A DNA stretch of 64,000 bases from Takakia lepidozioides (taxonomy: Eukaryota > Streptophyta > Takakiopsida > Takakiales > Takakiaceae). The translations under genes were made by a program, and so were the position numbers. Positions 23,281-34,620 of the stretch are shown one piece after another (within the stretch, counting starts at the first letter, position 1; every line of letters begins with the position of its first letter). The notes beneath the pieces were generated by a model. That model was not told the origin of the DNA, made no database searches, and was given only the letters and a program-made list of their open reading frames with translations. The DNA is taken from the NCBI GenBank assembly GCA_030704615.1, contig CM060732.1, forward strand, positions 79,130,171 through 79,194,170. Reading direction: 5' to 3'.

Positions 23281-23640
23281 TAATGGAAGTGAGGAGAGAA
23301 TGACTGGGGGCTTATATGCCTCCCCCCGGTCGCTCCACGCGCAGGGCAGACCTCGTAGAAGCGACCGCCACCATGGTGGTCGCTCCATTTGAAAACAAAA
23401 AAAAACGACCGCCACAATTGGCGGTCGCTCCATTTCGCCAGGAAAAAAAAAAAAAACGACTGCCAGTAATGGCGGTTGCTGCATTTATAAAAACAAAAAA
23501 AAACTTCAAGCGAAGTGAGGGGAGAATGTCCCGGAGCTTATATGCCCCTCTCCCCCCCCGCCTCACTCCTCGCTCTATGCGCAGGTCACACTTCGTAGAA
23601 GCGACCGCCACCTTGGCGATCGCTCCATTTAAATAAAAAT
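23281..23640 (-). promoter_or_regulatory. TATA-containing modules 2 and 3 with intervening palindromes
   Basis: Two more copies of the promoter-like module, at 23281-23350 and 23510-23600, each read on the minus strand as TTCTACGA, a GACCTGCGC-like block, CATATAAGC, then TTCTCCC/TTCTCTCCTCACTT. Palindromes with arms CGACCGCC/GGCGGTCG lie between and beside them. Three near-copies of one core-promoter-like block in 1.6 kb look like amplification of a promoter-plus-operator segment. Confidence 0.5.
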
Positions 23641-23897
23641 GAATGCATAGTTGGAAGCATGGCACAATTGTTCTCCATTCCACAAGCAAATCACCGAACA
23701 CAAACATGAGCAAGTGACGGTGCCTTTGGCCGACATTTTGGCTGGTATACACATAGGGCAACATCATTTTATTTTTCAACATATACACAAAACAACATAA
23801 AAGTACTCATAGTGACAATGATCACATTGGTATTACTTCAGTACAGAAATATAAACATGTCCACTAAAAAGTGCTGATGCATGTACAGCTGTTTGCT
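23641..23897. other. Short spacer, probable transposase 3' UTR
   Basis: No motif seen between array 1 and the transposase C-terminal frames. Confidence 0.35.
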
Positions 23898-26860
23898 TCA
23901 ATTCCTTCTACTGCTTCGAAGGCGGGTCGAAGAAGATCCTAATCCTAATGCTCCGATGGGTTGAAAATCCGGGTCACCCTTGACTTCACCGCCGTTGCCA
24001 TGATCAGTGCTGGAATCGTCTTCCCTATCCGACCTCATATGTCCAGGCCTTTGAATCTGCAAGCGACCTCGTATCACATTTAGTTCTCTCTGAGGTCGAC
24101 TCCCGCTCCGGTCTTGAATACCATCCACGGTATCTGGCATGTTTGTTGGGCCGATCGCCTACAAAGGTTGGACTGTTCTCTGTCGTTTATGGACTTGGGA
24201 CGCAATCGAGGTGGTCTCAAAGAGGTACCGGAGGGGGGACTGCCCGAGATGGACCGACTTATGGTCCGGTATGTAGGAACACACGGGTTTGCTGCGCAAT
24301 ACGTCGGTTAAGGTGGAATTGTAGTGGCAAGTTGTCATCATCTGAGGCTTCAACTTCCGCCCGGTCCAATGCAGCAGAATGATGCATGCGTGTGGAAAAC
24401 AGATCAACCCTGTTGCTCCTTAATGCCCGTTGTGTTGATGGGGAGCTGGATCGGTTTTGGCATTGTGGTGGAGCTGGTCGTATCGGTGAGGCATGATCCC
24501 GTCCCGTCGACTGTACAATGGGTTCGACACCATCATTTGTATGAACAGGGTTGCGTACGTCGATCGGTCCTGGCAGTACATCACCCCTAAGCTCCATTGG
24601 GACACTACCGGTGGCTTCAGCGTGTAGTGGGGGGCGAGGGTCGACCCCAACTTCATTTTGAGGACCATGTTCTGGGGATGACACAATTGCAGCTTCACCT
24701 TCATCTGCGATACTCACTTCTTCAAGAAGGTCATCAAAGGTCGGCTGGATATAAACATCATCATCTGTGAATGTAAACGGGTCATACGCATTTTCGGGAG
24801 CATCATCGGATCCATCTTCACTATCGGAGGCAGATGATTCCCTCTGAGATGATTCTCTCTGAGGCTCAGTATCGTCACTCATCGAATCAGCCTCAGAAGC
24901 AGAGTCTTCGGAATGCAAATTCTTCTCATACCATGCTGCAGCATCATCCGCTGCCCTCTCACGTAGCAGTCGGCAATTGGTATACACATACACCAATTTG
25001 TCAGCCCTCGCGGGATTCAACCTGTTGCGAATCTTGTTGTGAACAAATGAGTAACTGCTCCAATTGCGTTCGCAAGATGAGGCAGAGCACACTTGAGCAA
25101 GAATACGCTTCGCAATGGGAACCAATGTTCTTGCTCCAGCTCCAATCAGATCCCACCATTCATGTGGCAGCATATTGAGCTCTTTTGGATCCGACATGTC
25201 CTCAAAAGGGTCGCGGCGATCTGAGAAGCATTGGTACTCGGATATAGCTCTCTCTGCATGGTTCGGCGGAGCCAGTCGCATGAGCACTCGCACGAGGCCG
25301 GCCTTGGCATCAGCGTCGTCTCGGAGCATGGTATTGTCGAGCAAGAATGGATTGAGCAAAGCCCCCGCATAATGCAAGTCCGTTCGAACCATCGAACGAC
25401 GGTCGTAAAATGCATCCTCAGCACTGTCCGCAAGTTCAGGTTCCAAGGAGAAAGGATGATGCCTCAAGGATTGGACGTGCTTATCAAGATTTTGCATTAG
25501 TAACCATGCCTTGCCCATTACTGGTTGCTTTCCATCAAACTCCCGCAAGACGATTAACACCGGCTCAACCATATAAACAAAGTTTTCACATTTCTTCCAG
25601 AAATCATCGCTATTTCAAACTTTTCGACTTTTGCCCAATGACTTGGCTTTTCTGCAGTTCCGTAATGTCCGTGTGTACGCATTCCATTGTGTACGCATTC
25701 CATTGATCGATGATGGTGTGCTCCAGACTGCTCTTCACCGTCACCAACCGATCCACCATCAAGAAGTTAGTGACAAAACGAGTTTCGCCTGGATTGCGGA
25801 GGCTGTATTTGGGTTCGTGCCTCCTATATATTGCCAAAGGGATGTGGTGTGTGCGGATGAACGACACAACAGTCTTCGCTCGCTTGACAAGTTGTTTCAC
25901 CCACTGTTCTTTTCTCTCAATCTTCCAAAAGGAGGTCAAGGATATGAGCAGCACAACCTTGATAGTACATATGGGGATAACGTGCCAACAACATGTCTGC
26001 AGTGTTTCTCATGTTAGCGGCATTGTCTGTGCATATTTGCACGATTCTATCACTTCCGACCTGTTCGATGAAGTCCGTCAATAGTTGACATTGATAACGT
26101 CCATCTTTCTTCTCGCCGCTAGTGTCGACCGATCCCAAGAATTGTTCCCCAGCTGGACATACGAGCATGACATTGAACAACGGTCTGTTTGTGACAGAAC
26201 TCCAACCATCGGCACATATAGTGCTTCCATATTTTCTGATACACTCGCCCGTCCTATCGTTGACCTTTTGGGTAAGCTCGGTCATGGCGTCTTCTAGCAA
26301 TCCTGTGCGGAGATTGTGATAAGTCGGAGGCACGTACGTGGATCTGGACTCCGAGGTTGCTCTAACAGCAGAAACAAATGCCGGAAGCCTTGCCACATTA
26401 AATGGTATGTTGGCCTCGAAGAAAAACTGCGCCCATTTTTTATCCAACTGTCTTTTCGCAGACAAGTTAAGACCTTATTGCATGGATTGCTGCCGTAATC
26501 CTCCACTCCGTTGAAGTGTAGGGGTACAAAGAGGTGTTGAAGCAAGTGTTGCTCCGGCACAACCCACTTTTCCAAGGACACCCGAAGCCTCACAAGAGTC
26601 GCCCTGGGTACTAATCGGGGCATCCTGACGGGAAGATGAAGTGTTCTGCTCAGAGGTCATGTCCAGATCCAAAGACATTGGAATATTGCCTCCACACTGG
26701 GCAAAATGGCTTTTTACCCGCATAGATGCTTTGGGGCATAAACCCACCCAGCGCTCTTCACACCTTTATAGCCGAGGTGAGCGAGCAACCGATCCTTACG
26801 ATAAGAAAGCTTTAATCCACATAGGTTGCACTCAACACTACCAGTGGCACTGACAATGTT
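23898..26860 (-). pseudogene. hAT-family transposase, frameshifted
   Basis: Read on the minus strand. A BED-like zinc finger (CNLCGLKLSYRKDRLLAH) lies at about 26860-26740. The DUF659-type RNase-H-like catalytic part is at 26465-25917, with RKYGSTICADGWSSVTNRPL, then VQICTDNAANM and YQGCAAHILDLLLED. The insertion region continues at 25954-25610, and the hAT dimerisation domain is in the 437-residue frame 25572-24259 (LPHEWWDLIGAGARTLVPIAKRIL, then SSCERNWSSY). An unusually long acidic tail of about 200 residues follows. The frame changes between segments, so this copy is non-functional unless introns explain the breaks. It lies below array 2 and above array 1. Confidence 0.85.
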
Positions 26861-27199
26861 CGGGATTGCCGTATACCAAGGGCTTCATTCCTCCATCATC
26901 TTCACCCAATATCCACTCCCCTGGGACCTAGCGATGCAAGCAACAAAAAACAGTCACCTATAAATGAACGTGTTGTGAATGTAGAGTGCAATGCGATAGC
27001 CCAACACTTCTACACTTGTCAGCAACCCAAGTGGGTCGATGTGAGTTGCAGTATTGAGCTTATACACAATCTGCTGAAGTGGCTTTGGTGGAAGCCACAA
27101 CGGCAAAAGGTGCGCAACATCATCTTGGGCTACACTCTCGTTCAATGGAAGAGAACATCCAAAACAACCTCAAGTGTTTGCACCAAAAGAAGTGAGAAG

Positions 27200-27332
27200 C
27201 TTGGTGACCTTCTTCCCTTATATATGATCAAAGAGGGATGAAACTGATATAAAACTGAAATGAATAAATGAGGAACGAATAGCACCCACCCAAAAAAGGC
27301 TGTACAACCATATTTGTTGTAATTATGAAATT
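27200..27332 (-). promoter_or_regulatory. TATA-like promoter of the hAT transposase
   Basis: On the minus strand CATATATAAGGGAAGAAGG lies at about 27210-27230, between array 2 and the transposase gene, in the same relative place as module 1 for the RING gene. Confidence 0.45.
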
Positions 27333-28870
27333 AAGCGACCGTTAATACTACGGTCCGTATTTTTATTTTTTTATGAAAAACAAGCGATCGCCACTACTGC
27401 GGTCGCTTTTATTTCCTTTCATTTTGTGCAATATTGCGGTCACTTCTATTTTGTATATTTTTAAATTTAAGCGACCGCCAAGATAGCGGTTGTTATTTCT
27501 TTTTTTTAATTCGAAAAATAAAGCGACCGCCAGTACGACCGCCAATCTTGCTTTAAAATAATAATAATTGAAGCGACCGCCAATACGGCGGTCGCTATTT
27601 ATTTTTTAATTTCGAAAAACAAAACGATCGCCATAATTGGCGGTCACGTTCATTTTGTTAAATTTCAAAAATGTATTTGCCACCGTGCAACCGCCAATAC
27701 GGCAGTCGCTTGTTTTTTTTTAAAAATTAGGTGACCGCCAATACGACCGCCAATCTTGTTTTTTTAAGACAATAAATTGAAGCGACCGCCAGCATAGCAG
27801 TCGCTATTTATTTTTTAAATTCAAAAAATAAGGCGACCGCCAGTGCGACCGCCAATTTTGCTTTAAAGTAAAAAACATTTGAAGTGACCGTCAATATGGC
27901 GGTCGCTATTTCTTTTTCTATTTCAAAAAATAAAGTGACAGCCAGTGCGACCGCCAATCTTGCTTTTTTTTTAAAAAAAATTGAAGCGACCGCCAATACG
28001 GCGGTCGGTATTTATTTTTTAATTTCGAAAAACAAACCGACCGCCATAATTGGCGGTCGCGTTCATTTTGTTAATTTTTAAAAATGTATTTGCCACCGTG
28101 CGACCGCCAATACGGCAGTCGCTTCTTTTAATTTTTAAATTAGGCGATCGCCAATACGACCGCCAATCTTGTTTTTTTAAAACAATAAATTGAAGCGACC
28201 GCCAGCATACCGGTCGCTATTTGTTTTTTTAATTCAAAAAATAAGGCGACCGCCAGTGCGACCACCAATCTTGCTTTTAAAAAAAAAACATTTGAAGCGA
28301 CAGCCAATATGGCGGTTGCTATTACTTTTTCTATTTCGAAAAATAAGGCGACCGCCAGTGCGACCGCCAATCTTGCTTTAAAAAAAAAAAAATTGAAGCG
28401 ACCGCCAATACGGCGGTCGCTATTTATTTTTTAATTTCGAAAAACAAAGCGACCGCCATAATTGGCGGTCGTGTTCATTTTGTTAATTTTCAAAAATGTA
28501 TTTGCCACCGTGCGACCGCCAATACGGCAGTCGCTTGTTTTATGTTTTAAATTAGGCGACCGCCAGCATACCGGTCGCTATCTGTTTTTTTAATTCGAAA
28601 AATAAGGCGACCGCCAATCTTGCTAAAAAAAAAAACATTTGAAGCGACCGCCAATATGGCGGTCGCTATTTCTTTTTCTATTTCGAAAAATAAGGCGACC
28701 GCCAGTGCGACCACCAATCTTGCTTTAAAAAAAATAAAAATTGAATCGACCGCCAATACGGCGGTCGCTATTTCTGTTTTAATTTCGAAAAACAAAGCGA
28801 ATTGGCGGTCGTGTTCATTTTGTTAATTTTCAAAATGTATTTGCCGCCGCCACCGTGTCGGCGACGTGGC
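27333..28870. repeat. Array 2: palindromes and direct CGACCGCC doublets with a 412-bp higher-order period
   Basis: Same arms as array 1 (GCGACCGCC/GGCGGTCGC) with loops such as AATAC and CATAATT, but mixed with direct doublets (CGACCGCCAGTGCGACCGCC, then AATCTTGCTTT). The landmark ATTGGCGGTC followed by TTCATTTTGTTAA recurs at 27636, 28049, 28461 and 28801, giving periods of 413, 412 and 340. The array was therefore amplified in blocks of several palindromes. It lies upstream of the hAT transposase. Confidence 0.88.
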
Positions 28871-28921
28871 TGCTTAAGTGACATTATTTTATCTGGTATT
28901 ATTTTTACTTGAATATTCCCC

Positions 28922-29000
28922 AAACCTGACGTGACGGAGGTCCTGTCACCGTCAGGTCTGACGTGACCTGACGCTGACTGACGGACGTGACGCTGATAAC
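28922..29000. promoter_or_regulatory. Dense TGACG/CGTCA motif cluster
   Basis: About seven TGACG or CGTCA motifs in 80 bases directly outside array 2. TGACG is the core bound by plant TGA-type bZIP factors. It could mark the outer end of the hAT-like unit or a neighbouring promoter. Confidence 0.4.
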
Positions 29001-29099
29001 CGGGCTTCATTGTTTTCCAGCTCCTTTATGAATATTAGGGTATGAGCTGCATTTGTCTTGTGTTAGTCGTTTAAGAGGGGAGATAGTCAAGTAACCTGT

Positions 29100-29471
29100 G
29101 GGCCGCAATGGAAGTATTTTTGCAGGATTACGGGTGTGAAACCGCGTCGGAAGGCACGGTCTCGTGGAGCTCTTATCAAAGGTCCGGCAAGACGAAGTGC
29201 CCAACTCGTCACCTTGACTCGTACAACTGCCAAGCCCAAAGTAATTTTTGACATAGACGACGATGATCCTTACCTCCCACCACAAAAAGGAGCAGTACAG
29301 GAAGGGACTGGGGATTCAGCCGACTCCATATCGGAGGACGCAGATGCAGGCACAATGGCGCACGCAGGGAAAAAACGTGGTGCAGGCACACCATCTCCAT
29401 CTGTGAGTGCATTTTATGGGCATATTTGTAGTCTCTCACCACTTATTCCGAAGGTGAGCACAACCTCATGA
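29100..29471 (+). other. Unassigned coding-like segment
   Basis: From 29136 the frame gives a basic start (KPRRKARSRGALIKGPARRS) followed by an acidic region (IFDIDDDDPYLPP). The composition resembles a nuclear protein's disordered end, but I recognise no family. It may be the first exon of whatever lies at 30-32 kb. Confidence 0.3.
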
Positions 29472-30192
29472 GTGCCGAATAGTATCATGCGGACTTCATT
29501 AGGGGCCATGATCCGGGGAGGGATTGTCTAAATACTTGGCAGATTTAATTGCGTGTCAATATTCTTCTTCTTTCTGTTCTATCTCTTCCGTGCTTTGTAG
29601 GTCTGTCCCTCATTTGCATGTTTGGTTTCGAAGGGGGTGTGCTGTCTTAAGCACATTCTCTGTCTAGATTCAGCTTGTGCATTTTTGTCTGTCCATTTTC
29701 TGAGTGGAGGAGCTGCACCATTGCCCATGTGCATGTGGCCCCCATATTCCATAGCACTATTTACAACTTTGTAAGCAGTAGGTCTCGTATGTTGAGCACA
29801 TTCCATCTTTTCTCACAGCTTTTAGGTATGCCCCTCTCTACTGCATGTTTGGTATGGATTTTAGGCAAAACCCATACATAAAAGGGGTCGGAAAAGTCTT
29901 GGGCGCACATCATTGAAGCCAATCCAATTTGGCCGATTTTCTAGCCAAGATCTATATGATTTTTGGGTAATCAGACCTGTACAAACCATGCGTACTGTTT
30001 ATACTTTATGACACCTTTATGTCATGATATGGTGTGGTCCTTGTAGTTGGATTTACTTGGCATTGTGTTTCATGTATGGAAACCCAGGGCAAGCAAAATT
30101 AACAGAAGCAGAAAAATGCCACAGGAGTCGGCCCTCAGTCCCCCCAAGTTTTCCATACTCAGCCACCAGTACCAGGCTCTCAATATCGCTCC
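29472..30192. other. Spacer, no gene seen
   Basis: Contains two similar segments near 29590-29660 and 29770-29860 (TTTGTNNGTCTGTC... GCATGTTTGGT) that suggest a local duplication. No coding motif. Confidence 0.35.
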
Positions 30193-30639
30193 ATGCCTCA
30201 GTACCCGGCTCCCAACCAGCATCCACCCACTGGCAATGTGGAGGGTCAGTACGCAACGGCCCCCCAACACAATTATGCAGCTGGCCATTATGGCCCTTAT
30301 GCTCCTCCTCCATATCGCCCACCTCCTCCTCCTTATGGAGGTGGCAGGCCACCTGAATATCCTCCGCCGTATGCACAGGTCCCATATGACCACTATGGAT
30401 CCTCGAGTGTTTCCCAACCACCATGGCCACCGATGGGTAGTTGGCCGAATCAACCCTTCAACGTTCCCGCACAGGTGCCAGTGGTTCAACCTGCAGGGGA
30501 TGTGGTTCAATCAAAGGCTGACAGAACCAATGCCTTGAGACGAGCAAATTATGTTGTGAAGGCCGTGGCATATAAAGTGAAGGAAGAAAGAGAGGCAGAA
30601 GGTCTTTCTGCAACTGTAGTTGTTGTGAACAAGGCATGA
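30193..30639 (+). other. Pro/Tyr/Gly-rich coding-like segment, unknown family
   Basis: A 148-residue frame. The first 100 residues are low complexity (for example GPYAPPPYRPPPPPYGGG); the last 45 are a charged helix (NALRRANYVVKAVAYKVKEE). It ends 90 bases before the FCP1-like frame. I cannot assign a function; a disordered linker of a nuclear or transposon protein is possible. Confidence 0.35.
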
Positions 30640-30671
30640 AAACCAGTTGGTCAAATAGAATGTTTGGCATG

Positions 30672-31321
30672 CGGCCCTCAAAGGTCATGTTCATCGTATT
30701 TGTGATCCTTCTATAGCCATCAACAAAATGGTAGTTTTGAGACCCAGCTGTATTTCTTTTTTGCAAAAGTGTTTTGCACACTTTGAGGTGGCAATGTGGT
30801 TTTGCTGCAAAGCTCGCAACTTCATTCCGATGGTGGACTTTATTTTCAAAGGGCACACTAATCTTATTTTCCAGTGGGATGCCCTTTACTGTGAAGAGCT
30901 TAGTGACCCATTGGCTAGGGGGGCTGATGCAAAGCCCATATATTTGAAGAACCTATCAAGAGTATGGGCAGAGTGGCCAAAATGGGGTCTTGAAGACACT
31001 CTTCTTGTTGATGACACACCAAGAAAGACATCAAACAATCCTCCATTTAGTGGGATATATCCGGAGCCATGGAAAATGCGATCATCAGGGCCAAAAGATG
31101 GCTATATACTCGATGTGTTGTGGCCGTTCTTGGAGAGGGCAAGCAAGACTCATAGTATTCCACAGTTTCTGAAGTCTGAGCCTCTCTTTGGACAACAGCC
31201 CTACAATTCTGCTCAGTGTAATCGTCAGAAGGTACAACAAGTCTGGTCCACATTTGGAATTCTTGGGTTGCTTGTGAATTGCATGAGTAGTGGGATTCTC
31301 TTGAGTGAACTATGTAACTAG
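30672..31321 (+). pseudogene. FCP1/NIF-like HAD phosphatase fragment lacking the nucleophile
   Basis: The frame reads like the FCP1-homology (NLI-interacting-factor) phosphatase domain: VLRPSCISFLQKCFAHFEVA, then ARNFIPMVDFIF, the third motif TLLVDDTPRKTSNNPP, and the closing region VLWPFLERASKTH. In the family the domain opens with an Asp-x-Asp or Asp-Leu-Asn-Gly nucleophile loop. Here the aligned segment (in frame from about 30672, WHAALKGHVHR) has Ala where the first Asp belongs, and a stop lies just upstream. Such enzymes dephosphorylate RNA polymerase II tails or similar partners; this copy should be inactive. Confidence 0.55.
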
Positions 31322-31918
31322 TGTATTTCAGGTCGTAATGCCACTGAAGAAATTGTAATGGTTTGTGATATAGGGACCTATGATGAAGCGGCTCCATGTT
31401 GTCAACAAGTCAGCAGAGGAGCTGGAAAGTAGCCATCTCAAGCAGTTCTCGCAACCGCCTGAAAGTCAGCTTGGTGTAAGTCCATGACCTTCTTTTCCAA
31501 TTTTGTTTATGTGGCCACTGGAGTGTAGACTATCGTCCTTCACGTTTGCTGTATCCTTGTGGTCATAGACTCCGCATCCAGTGGGAGACCATTGTGAGGG
31601 ATTTACTTCAGTTTATTGCCAAGGGTAGGTACAGAAAGTACTCAAAAGACCTTGTGTTTGGCATAGCCTTTTGGGTAGGTAGGTAAAGAGAACGAAATTG
31701 AAATGTGTGTGTGTGTATGTATGTTGTTTGTTGCAACTTGTTGGCTGTAGACCTTCCTGCCTACCCTTCCTCCCTCCCCTCCCTCCATCCATCCCTATTA
31801 ATAGTTGCAGCCCCCCTCCCGGTACTTAAGTACTATAATGCTTGGACCTCCGTAGTCTAGCGTGCATGGTATTTTCACTCATTGTTTTTGCTGGTGGGTG
31901 CTGGGATAACAGTTTAAG

Positions 31919-32182
31919 GTGGGAGACCAAGTTCGGCTCCTTAACGTGATGTCCAAACGGACAAAGGTTGGATCTGGGATTATATGTTCTCTGCAAGGCT
32001 GCAAGGTAAGTGAGGGCTACCCTGATGTGCTAGCTGAGTATGCGGCTATATACATCAAAGAGACATACATCACTAATGCTCCTTTACCATATCTCAACGA
32101 TGTTAAGAAACATACTGTGTTGGGGGATGTGGTAGGAAGCACCACACTTTGGAATTTGAAGCTACTGAGACATGAGGTTTAG
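31919..32182 (+). other. Coding-like segment resembling transposon-associated plant proteins
   Basis: An 87-residue frame with VGSGIICSLQGCKVSEGYP near the start and KHTVLGDVVGSTTLWNLKLL near the end. The rhythm resembles C-terminal domains found beside plant En/Spm-type transposases, but this is from memory of style only. The FCP1-like piece and this segment could be parts of one gene-capturing transposon. Confidence 0.25.
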
Positions 32183-32699
32183 GAAGTTCTACTGCTTTGT
32201 TTGTTAATAAAGCCCTTACTTCTAGCAGTATCTGTTGAATCTAGTTTTTTCTAGGTAAGTGTTTAGCGACATTGTGATTGAACAATGAAGCATATTTTGT
32301 GAATTTATATACAAAGACTGGTTCGAACACCACATGAATGTGTGTGTTGTGATTGTGATGTTGATGTTTCTATGGATGACATGTTTGATTGTAGTTGTCT
32401 TTCAGACTGTATGATATTGGTGTTTCTGTCAGTCTATGCAACAGGGTTGGTGGTAGAATCTTTCTTTGTCACACTTTGCAACTGCCAGCAGGGTTGGGGG
32501 TCCACTCTTTGGTCATTGGAAGATTAATGCAGGCTCTCCTTCCCTGCAAAGGGGTCGTGTCTTGATATAGAGGGCCAATTGTTTTGCCAATTGTTGTGCT
32601 TATGAGAGCTCTACATGGTTTGTTTAAATTTCATATTAATTTACTTTAATTTATTATTTAAATTAATCATTTGAAATTGAATAATATATAACAAATTTT
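32183..32699. other. Spacer, no gene seen
   Basis: AT-rich near 32620-32700; nothing recognised. Confidence 0.35.
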
Positions 32700-33340
32700 A
32701 AAATCTACATGACCTACACGTGTCATTCATACATACTCCAACAAGACCACGTGGCATCTGTAGTGTTGTAGTGATATAGTCACACCCATAGTAATGTAGT
32801 CATACATGTATTCAGGAAATGTGTCACATGTCATCCTCAACGATGTACTGAGTAGTTATGTAGTCATCAGTGTAGTCACACAATGTAGTCATGTAGTCAT
32901 AAAGTTACGCCTACATCACTATACTCACGATTTGGACACGTGTCATAGCAAAGGGATTACGTGTGTCACACAGACAACTATCCATGTAGGCGGACTTCTG
33001 TAGTAATGTAGTTATCATGTTAGTCATGTCATGTAGTCGTGTAGTCGTGTAGTCCACTGTACATATGGTCACACATGTCAAATCCCAAGGATCCCACGTG
33101 TCACGCACAAGCCTCTCCATGTAGGCGCAATGCTGTAGTGATATAGTCATAACTTACAGTCGTGTAATTATTTCTGTTATAACTACATCACCAAACCCTG
33201 CATCACTATCCCATGTCACATCCTCAGTGACCATGACTTCGCACTTATCACTCCGTAGTCATGGTAGAACTGACTTTGTGTTTGTCACTGTAGAGTGAGG
33301 TAGTCGTAAAAGCACTTATCACTGCAAATGCAGTGATATC
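32700..33340. repeat. Short-period GTAGTCAT-type repeats with recurring ACGTG boxes
   Basis: TAGTCAT/TAGTCGT units recur throughout, often spaced 8-20 bases (for example 32860-32910 and 33005-33055). Larger blocks with CACGTGTCA and CATGTAGGCG repeat at about 32937-33010 and 33090-33140. Confidence 0.55.
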
Positions 33341-33366
33341 CATAGTCATAAAAACGTTAATCTGTA

Positions 33367-34080
33367 CTAGTGCTTCCGTTGGAACTCTTGCAAGCTCCGC
33401 AACTTCTCTGTCCTCACCCCTTGATAGCTCCCTCTCAACTCTTTGAAGAACTCCATAACAGGGTTGAAGGCAGGCACGGGTACTGATGCTAGTGCCGCAG
33501 TGGCTTGGGTGGACGTCGTAGCTACGGTACCACTAGTCTCACTTGTCCCACTGCTGCTTTGTTGAAGCTGCCGGTGTAGCCACTGCCCTCGTGGCTCTAG
33601 TGCCCCTAGAGATGGAGACATAATCAGGTGACCAATACATCCTCTACTCCTCGATCTCAACCTCATGCCTCCGCCTGAATTCATGGTAATCATCCATGGG
33701 CGGCTCCTCAAGGTGCTGAAACAGCCCCTTCCATGCCATGAAAGGCGTAAATAGTTGTGGATTGCGCATTTGCTATAAATCATACCAACTATCAAACTCT
33801 TGGATAAAATCGTCTAGCTCAATGGTGCCCACCGCCCCAGAGTACCGATGTGGCCCCTTGGTAGCTCCATACATCTCCTCCATTGTGTCCCACAACAATG
33901 ACAAGCAAACAACTTGCACCGCTAGTGTGAGTCCTCCTGATTCACAATCCGAATCAAAACCTTCCGTAGAAGACAGAGGAGGTGAAGGTGGCCTAAACTG
34001 CATACATCGTCTCGTGTACCCACTAGTATCGCTAGTGCCCGAACCGGCACTCTCCCCAGCAACTAGTGGCACCTCCGTGT
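33367..34080 (-). pseudogene. Ty3/gypsy gag fragment, methyltransferase-element family
   Basis: From 34072 downward the frame gives the gag N-terminus (MEEMYGATKGPHRYSGAVGT, then LDDFIQEFDSW) and, after breaks, FFKELRGSYQGVRTEKLRSL, which matches FFQELRRNYQGVRTEKLRSL of the gag at 58607-59623. The N-terminal part also matches 60785-61252. Several stops show this copy is dead. It links the N-terminal gag piece to the rest of gag, so it shows what the methyltransferase element's own gag has lost. Confidence 0.8.
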
Positions 34081-34149
34081 TGACAAACTGACACTCAACC
34101 GGTCATGAACATGTCCCTAACCCCCTCTCCACGAGGTAACCGGGGGGGG

Positions 34150-34620
34150 GACTGACTCTTGCCTCCACCTACGGAAAGGTCTTGGCCTAATGAGAGGGTG
34201 AAAAACTATGAAGAAAAGAAACTAAAGCAATGCCTAACCCCAGCATGCCCTCATCCCAACACTCTTCCTCTCCTCTCTTCCCTCACTTGCATGACCATGG
34301 GAATATCATGAAGATACTCCTCAAACCGCCCTCCACGAGCTTCAAAATTTGGCCTTCAAGACCACATGCTAGTACTCAGGCAGTCCATCAGTGCCAGCAT
34401 AGGCCGTCCACAGGTCAACACGGGCCACCACAGACCAGCACAGGCCCACACAGATTACATGTCAAGCTGACACAGTCCGTCACAGTCCGTCACAGCCCCA
34501 CAGGCCACAGCCTGTCACAGCCCATCACAGCCCCACAGGCCACAGCCTGTCACAACCCCACAGGCCACAGGTCACAGCCTGTCACAGCTTGATAGGCCCA
34601 TAGGCCACAGCCCGTAGGGT
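34150..34620. repeat. Repeat segment ending in a CACAGCCC minisatellite, copy 1
   Basis: The stretch GACTCTTGCCTCCACCTACG through GACCACATGCTAGT is repeated at 37803-38030. It runs into a GC-rich minisatellite (about 34380-34615) built from CACAGCCCCACAGGC and CACAGCCTGT units of roughly 13-26 bases. Confidence 0.75.

Noticed and set aside
22086-28870. CRISPR-like appearance of the palindromic arrays
   Set aside because: The linkers are repetitive A/T sequence, not unique spacers; periods vary, there are no cas genes, and the context is a plant nuclear genome.
30053-30510. Minus-strand frames of 125-146 residues opposite the Pro/Tyr-rich segment
   Set aside because: They mirror low-complexity sequence on the plus strand and show no conserved motif.
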